From the NCBI GenBank assembly GCA_003250455.1, contig QKGK01000281.1, positions 1 to 7,791 on the forward strand: a stretch of DNA of 7,791 bases. Direction: 5' to 3'. Position numbers and translations under genes: made by a program. Under the pieces are notes generated by a model. The model had not been told where the DNA came from. It ran no database searches and saw only the letters and a program-made list of their open reading frames with translations. Position 1 is the stretch's first letter, and each line of letters opens with the position of its first letter. This document shows positions 1-6,053 of this stretch, one piece after another. The DNA comes from Chloroflexota bacterium (lineage in GTDB: Bacteria > Chloroflexota > Anaerolineae > Anaerolineales > UBA11579).

Positions 1-339
1 ATTGGGCAGCAGGGTTGGATAAAGCTGTCCGCCAAAAAGAGCGAGAAACCAGCAGTCGTGTTGGACGCCTGGCTGGAAGACCCGGCAATTGCCGCCTTCC
101 TGAATGTCAACACCTACAATGATGTGGAATGGTTCAATGCCGAAGCGATGCAGAACTGGCTTTGGTGGATGCAAGCAATAGCAGCCCTGGACATCATCTC
201 AGACGAAAGCATCCCGGAAGCTGATCAAACCAAGCATATCCAGGAGACAAGCCAGATTCTCAGGCAAATTGCCAATGCCGTTGCACAATCCGAATTCCAG
301 GTGGAAATCCTGCGAAAATTGGTGAAAGGAACCAAATGA
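1..339 (+). CDS. C-terminal end of a cut-off protein, possibly an alpha-amylase-family enzyme (partial)
   Basis: The reading frame is open from base 1 to the TGA at 337-339, so this is the last 112 codons of a gene that begins outside the window. A GTG at 58 could start a 93-residue protein, but no ribosome binding site precedes it and the frame is open further upstream. The visible part is soluble and helical, with no membrane segment. It has an aromatic-rich core (FLNVNTYNDVEWFN, then NWLWWMQAIAAL) followed by a charged helix ending in KLVKGTK. I associate the 'FLxVNxYxxVxWFN' pattern with the C-terminal tail of alpha-amylase-type proteins of Chloroflexota, but this is from memory and no catalytic motif lies in the window. 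The stop codon overlaps the glgA start (ATGA at 336-339), indicating an operon and translational coupling. Linkage to glgA and malQ supports a role in alpha-glucan metabolism. The CDS is secure; the function is tentative. Confidence 0.8.
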   Translation: MGQQGWIKLSAKKSEKPAVVLDAWLEDPAIAAFLNVNTYNDVEWFNAEAMQNWLWWMQAIAALDIISDESIPEADQTKHIQETSQILRQIANAVAQSEFQVEILRKLVKGTK

Positions 340-1790
340 TCATGGCGGAAAAGAAACTGAACGTCCTTTTTATCGCATCTGAAGCAGCGCCGTTTGTCAA
401 AGTCGGCGGGCTGGGAGATGTAGCCGGGTCGCTGCCGTACGCAATTGCAGCATTACCTGAAGGGCCGGATATTCGCATGGCCATTCCGCTCCACAAAGCC
501 ATAGATCAGACCAAATACACCCTGGAAACCGTCACTTCCTTTGATATTGCCCATAAAAACGGGCCAATCACTGCCGAGGTGTTCCAAACCGAACTGAACG
601 GCCTCACCATTTACCTGATATCGGGTGAGCCGGTTGCTGAAGCAGACCTGGTATATACCGCTGATACTCGTGCGGATGGAAAGAAATTCACCTTTTTCTC
701 CCTGGCAGTTTTGGAGCTGTGCAAACAGCTCGACTGGCAGCCGGATATCCTCCACGCCCAGGACTGGCACACTGCTCCAGCCGTGTATGCGCTCAAGACA
801 ATATTAAAGGATGATCCCTTTTTTGCTCACACAGCCACCTTGCTGACCGTCCATAACCTGCCCTACCTGGGCAATGGCGCTGGGCCGGCGCTGAAAGCAT
901 TCGGCCTGAAACCGGCAAAAAAGAGCAATCTGCCCAAATGGGCACAGGATATGCCTTTGCCATTGGGATTGCTGACCGCTGATAAGATCAACACCGTATC
1001 CACAGGCTATGCGCAGGAAATGCTCACTCCTGAATTTGGCTCTGGTCTGCAAAAATTCCTTAAAACCCGCAAGAAAGACCTGGTCGGGATCATCAATGGG
1101 CTGGACATGGACGCCTGGAATCCCGCATCAGACAAAGCCATTTCAGCCAACTTCACCAGTGACACCTTGCAGGATCGGGGTAAAAACAAACGTGCCCTGC
1201 AAAAGGAGCTGGAACTGCCCCAGGACACAGATGCCCCCCTGCTGGCCTTCATTGGACGGATGGACCATCAGAAAGGGATCGAGATCGCCCTCGAAGCCCT
1301 GCGGAAGGTCTCCGACCTGTCCTGGCAGGCGATCATTTTAGGCACCGGCGACCCGGATATTGAAGCCCGGGCAGAAGCACTTGCCGAGGAATTCCCCCAA
1401 AATATTCGCACCATCATCCGCTTTGATGGCGCGCTGGCCCGCAGGATATATGCCGGTTCGGATATGATGATGGTGCCTTCACGTTATGAGCCGTGTGGCC
1501 TGATCCAGATGATCGCCATGCGATACGGCAGCGTGCCTGTTGCCCGTGCCACTGGCGGCCTGCGGGATACGATCACGGATTATAAGGAAAAAGGCAAAAG
1601 CACCGGTTTCCTGTTCAAAAAAGCAAAACCAAGAGCCATGGCAAAAGCTCTTCGCCGGGCGCTGGCGGTCTTTCCTGACCGGCAGGAATGGGAGCAAATA
1701 CAGATCAGGGATATGGCACAGGACTTTACCTGGCAAAATTCAGCGGTACAATATCTGGACATCTACCTCTCATTGCTAAAATCAGAATAA
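336..1790 (+). CDS. glgA: Glycogen synthase (GT5 family)
   Basis: Transfers glucose from a nucleotide sugar (normally ADP-glucose in bacteria) to the non-reducing end of an alpha-1,4-glucan in the cytoplasm. At 484 residues it matches the family length (E. coli 477). The N-terminal GT5 domain starts with the donor-loop motif KVGGLGDV at residues 22-29; DWH at 143-145 carries the conserved His. The C-terminal GT1-like domain has GRMDHQKG (Arg308, Lys313, the diphosphate-binding pair) and PSRYEPCGL with Glu385, then ATGGLRDT. Arg308, Lys313 and Glu385 sit at a constant offset of eight from E. coli Arg300, Lys305 and Glu377, so the enzyme looks intact. The start at 336 overlaps the upstream stop (ATGA); AAAGGA at 325-330 is five bases before it. 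An in-frame ATG at 342 is an alternative, eleven bases from the same site. The donor-loop Val, where most bacterial enzymes have Thr, is the one oddity; donor choice (ADP- or UDP-glucose) cannot be read from sequence. Confidence 0.97.
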   Translation: MIMAEKKLNVLFIASEAAPFVKVGGLGDVAGSLPYAIAALPEGPDIRMAIPLHKAIDQTKYTLETVTSFDIAHKNGPITAEVFQTELNGLTIYLISGEPVAEADLVYTADTRADGKKFTFFSLAVLELCKQLDWQPDILHAQDWHTAPAVYALKTILKDDPFFAHTATLLTVHNLPYLGNGAGPALKAFGLKPAKKSNLPKWAQDMPLPLGLLTADKINTVSTGYAQEMLTPEFGSGLQKFLKTRKKDLVGIINGLDMDAWNPASDKAISANFTSDTLQDRGKNKRALQKELELPQDTDAPLLAFIGRMDHQKGIEIALEALRKVSDLSWQAIILGTGDPDIEARAEALAEEFPQNIRTIIRFDGALARRIYAGSDMMMVPSRYEPCGLIQMIAMRYGSVPVARATGGLRDTITDYKEKGKSTGFLFKKAKPRAMAKALRRALAVFPDRQEWEQIQIRDMAQDFTWQNSAVQYLDIYLSLLKSE

Positions 1791-1798
1791 TAAATTGA

Positions 1799-1834
1799 TT
1801 TGACCGATCAAATAGGTAACTTAGGTTGGTCAAA
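1799..1834. repeat. Inverted repeat in the glgA-malQ spacer
   Basis: TTTGACC at 1799-1805 is perfectly complementary to GGTCAAA at 1828-1834. As RNA the stem can extend inward to eleven pairs with two G-U wobbles (through 1809/1824), leaving a 14-base loop. It starts nine bases after the glgA stop codon. No run of T follows, so it is not a classical intrinsic terminator. It could protect the 3' end of the glgA message, act as a weak terminator, or be an operator for malQ. The pairing is seen directly; the role is inference. Confidence 0.5.
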
Positions 1835-1841
1835 GACCTTA

Positions 1842-1873
1842 TCCGGTAACGCCTGGTTCTTTACGCTACCGGA
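1842..1873. repeat. Second inverted repeat just upstream of malQ
   Basis: TCCGGTA at 1842-1848 is complementary to TACCGGA at 1867-1873; after one mismatch, CG at 1850-1851 pairs with CG at 1864-1865, leaving a 12-base loop. It ends ten bases before the malQ Shine-Dalgarno sequence (AGGAG, 1884-1888), so it could be an operator or a leader hairpin influencing malQ translation. There is no following T run. The structure is seen; its function is inferred. Confidence 0.5.
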
Positions 1874-1900
1874 AATTATTTATAGGAGATTGTATTTTTT

Positions 1901-3403
1901 ATGACTTTTCGGCGATCATCTGGAGTTTTATTACATCCCACCAGCTTACCGGGCCCTTACGGGATCGGGGAAATTGGTCCCTCTGCATACCGTTGGGTAG
2001 ACTTTCTGGATAAAACGGGGACCCGGCTTTGGCAGGTGCTGCCCCTGGGTCCAACCGGTTACGCAGATTCCCCTTACCAATGTTTTTCTGCCCTGGCCGG
2101 AAACCCCTACCTGATCAGCCTGGATCTCCTTGTGGAGGACGGCCTGCTGAAATCCACCGATCTGGAAGGCCGCCCGGAATTTCCCGAAGAACGCGTGGAT
2201 TATGGAAAGATGATCCCCTGGAAGGTAGACTTGCTCAAGCTCGCCTACCGCAACCATAAAAGAACCAGCCTCCTGTCAATAGAATTTGAGCAATTCAGAA
2301 GAGAAAATAAGGATTGGCTGGACGATTTCGCCCTTTTCATGGCCATGAAGCAGGCACACGGCATGCAGCCCTGGGTGACCTGGCCTGCTGCCCAACGTGA
2401 TAAGCAGCCCCAGGCAATCACGGCATTCCACGCGGCCAATGACAGCGGCATCATCGAGCAGCACGCTTTCGACCAGTTCCTGTTCTTCCGCCAATGGATT
2501 GCTTTGAAAGATTACGCCAACCAGAAGGGCATTGAGATCATTGGCGATATTCCCATTTATGTGGCCCACGACAGCTCCGACGTGTGGAGCAACCGTGAGC
2601 TGTTCCAGCTGGATGAGGTCGGGCAGCCGATCGTCGTCGCCGGAGTCCCGCCGGATTATTTTTCCAAAACCGGGCAGCTGTGGGGTAACCCAATTTATAA
2701 ATGGGATCTGCACGCCCAAACCGGTTATGTCTGGTGGGAAAAGCGGCTGGAAATGGTACTGACCCAGGTGGATTTAATTCGATTGGACCACTTCCGCGGG
2801 TTTGCCGGATATTGGGAAGTACCTGCTACGGAAAGCACGGCTATCAATGGACGCTGGATGCCCGGACCGGGCAAATCAATTTTCAAGCAGCTTGAGATAT
2901 ATCTTGGCGAACTTCCCCTGATCGCGGAAGACCTGGGACATATCACCCCGGATGTCAAAGCCCTGCGCAAAGCCTTCAACCTGCCCGGAATGAAGATCTT
3001 CCAGTTTGGGCTGGAAGGCGGCAACGACGACCCCTTCGTTCCACACAATTTTGAAGAGCATTGTGTAGCCTATACCGGCACGCACGATAATGACACTTCT
3101 GTAGGCTGGTACCGCAATGCTGCCCCTGAACACCAGACTTTTGCCAACTACTACCTCGGACTGGATGAAGACTCCACCGATGCGCAGATCGCCTGGCGGA
3201 TGATCGACCGGTTGTGGCAGTCTCCGGCGGCATTTACGCTTGCCCCCATGCAAGACCTGCTTGCCCTGGGTACAGAAGCACGCATGAACTACCCCGGGAG
3301 CACATCCGGCAACTGGCAGTGGCGCATGAAAACAGACGCCCTGACCGATGAGCTGGCAGAAAAACTGAAAAATATCAATTTGAAATCCGGTCGATCGAAA
3401 TAA
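1901..3403 (+). CDS. malQ: 4-alpha-glucanotransferase (amylomaltase, GH77)
   Basis: Cytoplasmic enzyme that cleaves an alpha-1,4-glucan and transfers the piece to another glucan or glucose, disproportionating maltodextrins. The 500-residue length is typical of the short bacterial amylomaltases such as that of Thermus. The N-terminus has the family signature LLHPTSLPGPYGIGEIG (residues 10-26), followed by a WQVLPLGPTGYADSPYQ stretch that binds acceptor sugars. IGDIPIYVAHDSSDVW lies at 214-229. The catalytic set is complete: Asp296 (nucleophile, in RLDHFRG), Glu343 (acid/base, in IAEDLG) and Asp396 (in THDND). The C-terminus has ARMNYPG and GNWQWR (GNW at 470-472), as expected. Translation starts at ATG 1901; AGGAG at 1884-1888 is 12 bases away, slightly far. 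The gene lies 110 bases after glgA, so it may be read from the same transcript or from its own start in the repeat-bearing spacer. Nothing is truncated. Confidence 0.97.
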   Translation: MTFRRSSGVLLHPTSLPGPYGIGEIGPSAYRWVDFLDKTGTRLWQVLPLGPTGYADSPYQCFSALAGNPYLISLDLLVEDGLLKSTDLEGRPEFPEERVDYGKMIPWKVDLLKLAYRNHKRTSLLSIEFEQFRRENKDWLDDFALFMAMKQAHGMQPWVTWPAAQRDKQPQAITAFHAANDSGIIEQHAFDQFLFFRQWIALKDYANQKGIEIIGDIPIYVAHDSSDVWSNRELFQLDEVGQPIVVAGVPPDYFSKTGQLWGNPIYKWDLHAQTGYVWWEKRLEMVLTQVDLIRLDHFRGFAGYWEVPATESTAINGRWMPGPGKSIFKQLEIYLGELPLIAEDLGHITPDVKALRKAFNLPGMKIFQFGLEGGNDDPFVPHNFEEHCVAYTGTHDNDTSVGWYRNAAPEHQTFANYYLGLDEDSTDAQIAWRMIDRLWQSPAAFTLAPMQDLLALGTEARMNYPGSTSGNWQWRMKTDALTDELAEKLKNINLKSGRSK

Positions 3404-3428
3404 TGGTGTGAAGTAATTTACGCAAGTA

Positions 3429-3450
3429 TCGGTAACCGAACATAGTTCGG
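3429..3450. repeat. Overlapping palindromes upstream of the lipoprotein gene
   Basis: TCGGT-A-ACCGA at 3429-3439 is a near-perfect palindrome around one base. Overlapping it, CCGAAC (3436-3441) pairs with GTTCGG (3445-3450) across a three-base loop. They lie in the 69-base gap between malQ and the lipoprotein gene, eight bases before its AAGGA ribosome binding site (3458-3462). A run of A, not T, follows, so this is not a terminator for malQ. A protein-binding site or a small leader hairpin are both possible. The word CGGTAAC here also occurs upstream of malQ. Confidence 0.45.
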
Positions 3451-3472
3451 ATTAAAAAAGGATTTAGATGCT

Positions 3473-3994
3473 ATGAATGCCACCCGTATCTATTTCTTGT
3501 TCGTGATCCTTGCACTCAGCCTTTTGGCTGGATGCAGCTTCCCCTCTTCCCCCGCCGACCAGACCGTAGAGGTCCCGGATATAGAAATGACCGAAGTGAC
3601 TGTTCATTTCTTCTCCGAGGAACGCTTTGCTGTCGGCACAGAACCCTATGAGGTGGGCGTTCCCCGGCAGATCCACCCGGATGCCAATCTCCCCTACCTG
3701 ACTTTGCAAGCCTATTTTGACGGCCCTACCGATTTGGAGGCCGCCCAGGGACTTTCCACCATGTTGAGCGGGTGCACCGGATTTTCCTCGATGACCATTG
3801 AGGATGGGATCGCCCGCGTTTATCTGGAAGGACCGTGCACCTCAGGCGGCAGCACCTACACAATTGCCAGCCCGATCATGAAAACGCTGCTTCAATTTGA
3901 GGAAATCGACTACGTCAAGCTGTACGACGCCAGCGGCGTTACTGAGGAGCCCTCTGGGCCTTCTAACTCCATCCCCTTTGTTTTGGAGCCATAA
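3473..3994 (+). CDS. GerMN-domain lipoprotein
   Basis: A 173-residue exported lipoprotein. The N-terminus has a short basic start, a hydrophobic stretch (residues 6-19) and the lipobox LLAGC, with Cys21 the expected lipidation site after signal peptidase II cleavage. A short, low-complexity Ser/Pro tether leads into a domain spanning about residues 40-155 that matches the GerMN pattern (Pfam family named after spore germination protein GerM): a beta strand VTVHFF, the FDGPTDLEAAQGLS segment, DGIARVYL, and a helix MKTLLQFEEIDYVKLYD. Cys101 and Cys122 flank the DGIARVYL strand and may form a disulfide outside the membrane. GerMN domains occur in many non-sporulating bacteria, with no settled biochemical role, so sporulation is not implied. 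The start at 3473 is chosen because the nearby ATG at 3468 hits a stop after two codons; AAGGA at 3458-3462 is ten bases upstream. The gene follows malQ by 69 bases and converges with mutL. Confidence 0.88.
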   Translation: MNATRIYFLFVILALSLLAGCSFPSSPADQTVEVPDIEMTEVTVHFFSEERFAVGTEPYEVGVPRQIHPDANLPYLTLQAYFDGPTDLEAAQGLSTMLSGCTGFSSMTIEDGIARVYLEGPCTSGGSTYTIASPIMKTLLQFEEIDYVKLYDASGVTEEPSGPSNSIPFVLEP

Positions 3995-4010
3995 CCCCTG
4001 CTAAACGGCT

Positions 4011-5753
4011 CTAGCGGGCTCCTGTGCGCCCGAACTGCCGCTCCAGCAGATCAATCGAAAGGTGGATCATGGTAGGGCGGCCATGCGGGCATGTACGCGG
4101 GGACTGGCAGGCTTCCAGGTCGCGCAAGAGGGCTTTTTGCTCATCCGTGGAAAGCATCTGTCCGGCTTTCACTGCGGCGCGCTTGCATACCCGCGCAACG
4201 ATCTTGGCCTCGATCTCATTCTGCAGGGGGGCTTCATCTTCTTCAAAATCTTCGATCACCACCCGCACTGCTGCCGCAGGATCAACACCGATCAGCAAAG
4301 CCGGCAAGCTGCGCACCTGAAACGTGTTCGGACCAAATGGTTCGATCTGGAATCCCAGCGACTTCATCGTATCCAGCTGATCCTCCAGCAGCCTGGCGCT
4401 GGAGGAATCCAGCTCCACCGGCACCGGGTCCAGCAGCGCCTGCGAGGGAACCTCGCTGCTCCGCTGCGCCATCAAACGTTCGAACAGGATGCGCTCGTGG
4501 GCAGCATGCTGGTCGACCAGATACAGCCCATCCGGCCCCTCAGCAACCAGGTATGCGGTCCCTACCTGGCCAATCAGGCGCAGCAAGGGCACGCCGCTGG
4601 CCGGGAGGGGCGCCTGTGCCGGGGGAGCTTCCCCTTCTTCGGCTTGTTCGGAATGGAGCATCGGGTCACGTTCAGGCAGGGTGGGCTGCCAGCCGCTGCT
4701 GGGCCGGCTGCGGGGGCTATCTGGCGGCGTCCATCGCACCTGCGCCTGGACAGAGGGCACCGGGGTGTGGGCCAGCAGCGCTCGCCGTACCGCCCGCTGC
4801 ACCCCGCGGAAGACCTCATCCCGGTCGGTAAAGCGCACTTCGGCTTTGGTCGGATGGACGTTCACATCCACCATTTCCGGGGGAAGCGAGATGAACAATA
4901 CAGCCATCGGGTATCGTCCCACCATCAGCATGGTGTGGTACCCCTGGATCAATGCCGTGGAGAGGGCAATTTCCTGCACCCAGCGGCCATTGACAAACAG
5001 CGTGATCCCCTGCCGGTTCGAGCGGGTGACACTGGTGGGTGAAATGAACCCGGTGATCTGGAAATCCTCGCCAATCGTATCCACCGCCAGCATCTGCCGG
5101 GCAATATCTGCCCCAAACATGGCCACCAACACTTCGCGACCATCCCCGCTGCCCGTGGTCTGCAGTGCAGTGCGTCCCTCCTGAACCAGCTGGAAGCGGA
5201 CACCTGGGTACGCCAGCGAATAGCGGGAGACCAGGTCATCGATCTGCCGCCTCTCGGTGTTTTCCGTTTTCAGGAACTTGCGCCGGGCGGGCACGTTGTA
5301 AAACAAATCCTCCACCCGGACGACCGTCCCGGCAGGAGCGCCAACCGGCTGAGGATCTCCAACGGGATGGCCGCCTTCCACCACAAACCTCGCGCCGACT
5401 TCGGCGTCTTCGGGGCGGGTGGTGATGCTGAACCGGGAGACCGAAGCGATTGAAGCCAATGCCTCGCCACGGAAGCCCAAAGTGGTGATCCTGAAAAGGT
5501 CGCTGGCAGTGCTCAGCTTGCTGGTGGAATGGCGGGCCAGCGCTACCGGGAGTTCCTCTGCGGGAATATCGCTGCCATTATCCGCTACTTCAATCAGCTG
5601 CTGACCGGCCTTTTCCACGGTGATGCTGATCTGGGTGGCATGGGCGTCCAGGGCGTTTTCCACCAATTCCTTGACCACCGAGGCAGGGCGTTCCACCACC
5701 TCCCCGGCAGCGATCTGAGAAGCAACCTCATCCGGCAAAATTTTGATTGGCAT
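4011..5753 (-). CDS. mutL: DNA mismatch repair protein MutL (endonuclease type)
   Basis: Couples mismatch recognition by MutS to strand removal; in MutH-less bacteria it also nicks the new strand. The 580-residue protein has an N-terminal GHKL ATPase: Glu29 (catalytic, KELVEN) and Asn33, motif II DNGSD at 58-62, ARHSTSKL at 73-80 and GFRGEAL at 93-99. A transducer domain to about residue 330 precedes a Pro/Gln-rich linker (about 330-390). The C-terminal dimerisation/nuclease domain has DQHAxxExxxxE (Asp414, His416, Glu420, Glu425), VCKRAAVKAG, CPHGRP (from Cys555) and a terminal FGR, the full metal-site set. QALLDP at 438-443 fits the clamp-binding motif known from Bacillus MutL. The second Gly of motif II is Asp62, which is unusual. 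AAGGA lies five bases before the ATG (5759-5763 on the + strand). No mutS is adjacent; the gene appears monocistronic, diverging from the sensor gene. The linker region is strongly GC-rich. Confidence 0.97.
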   Translation of the reverse strand: MPIKILPDEVASQIAAGEVVERPASVVKELVENALDAHATQISITVEKAGQQLIEVADNGSDIPAEELPVALARHSTSKLSTASDLFRITTLGFRGEALASIASVSRFSITTRPEDAEVGARFVVEGGHPVGDPQPVGAPAGTVVRVEDLFYNVPARRKFLKTENTERRQIDDLVSRYSLAYPGVRFQLVQEGRTALQTTGSGDGREVLVAMFGADIARQMLAVDTIGEDFQITGFISPTSVTRSNRQGITLFVNGRWVQEIALSTALIQGYHTMLMVGRYPMAVLFISLPPEMVDVNVHPTKAEVRFTDRDEVFRGVQRAVRRALLAHTPVPSVQAQVRWTPPDSPRSRPSSGWQPTLPERDPMLHSEQAEEGEAPPAQAPLPASGVPLLRLIGQVGTAYLVAEGPDGLYLVDQHAAHERILFERLMAQRSSEVPSQALLDPVPVELDSSSARLLEDQLDTMKSLGFQIEPFGPNTFQVRSLPALLIGVDPAAAVRVVIEDFEEDEAPLQNEIEAKIVARVCKRAAVKAGQMLSTDEQKALLRDLEACQSPRTCPHGRPTMIHLSIDLLERQFGRTGAR

Positions 5754-6053
5754 CGCAATCCTTCATCCACTAAAATTAATCAATAAAATGGTTTATTTTA
5801 CTTTCTGTTTTACTCAATTGGTCTAGTCTAAGCCCATCATCACGGGTGATATTATTTTACCGTTAAATAATCGCCAACCCTCTTTATCGAGGTGCAGGCC
5901 TATTTCCACAACCTGTTTTGGCGTAAAAATTGCATCATTAAATCAGATATAAGATACAATTATTACGACTTGAAAAACAGCCGATGAATCGCCCCAATTC
6001 AGGACGCCCGCTCTGGCATCCCCATGCTATAATCCTGAATGAGGATTTACTTT
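5754..6053. other. AT-rich divergent intergenic region between mutL and the sensor gene
   Basis: These 300 bases hold no credible gene; a 27-codon frame (5984-6067) has no ribosome binding site and runs into the next gene. The part next to mutL is rich in A and T, and must contain the mutL promoter, though I cannot pick a convincing -35/-10 pair. Inverted repeats are present: ATCAC/GTGAT at 5839-5850, CCTC/GAGG at 5879-5892 with a six-base loop, and a longer-range CGCCAA (5872-5877) with TTGGCG (5918-5923) enclosing it. I recognise no known riboswitch or small RNA. The extended -10 at the right end is listed separately. Confidence 0.6.
6025..6033 (+). promoter_or_regulatory. Extended -10 promoter of the sensor gene
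   Basis: TGCTATAAT at 6025-6033 is a perfect extended -10 (TGn followed by TATAAT) for a housekeeping sigma-70-type factor. No good -35 is seen at the usual distance, as expected for extended -10 promoters. Transcription would begin near 6040, giving a leader of only about 14 bases that still contains GAGGA (6041-6045), nine or so bases... eight bases before the ATG at 6054. This also argues against the in-frame ATG at 6039. Confidence 0.65.

Noticed and set aside
3417..3446. Promoter for the lipoprotein gene (TTTACG, 18 bases, CATAGT)
   Set aside because: Each box matches consensus at only four of six positions; too weak to call.
3986..4011. GAGCC/GGCTC inverted repeat between the lipoprotein gene and mutL as a shared terminator
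   Set aside because: Only five pairs with a 16-base loop, and no T run on either strand.
4062..5042. 326-codon open frame on the + strand opposite mutL
   Set aside because: It is antisense to a confirmed mutL, lacks a ribosome binding site, and its low-complexity Arg/His/Gln-rich translation reflects the high GC of mutL.
4489..5184. 231-codon + strand open frame, also opposite mutL
   Set aside because: Arg/Ser/Pro-rich shadow translation with no domain pattern; explained by mutL coding on the other strand.
5831..5860. Terminator-like hairpin followed by ATTATTTT
   Set aside because: The arms leave only a two-base loop and no + strand gene ends just upstream, so a terminator makes little sense here.
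5930..5960. Second promoter for the sensor gene (TTGCAT, 19 bases, TACAAT)
   Set aside because: Spacing is too long and a much better extended -10 lies closer to the gene.
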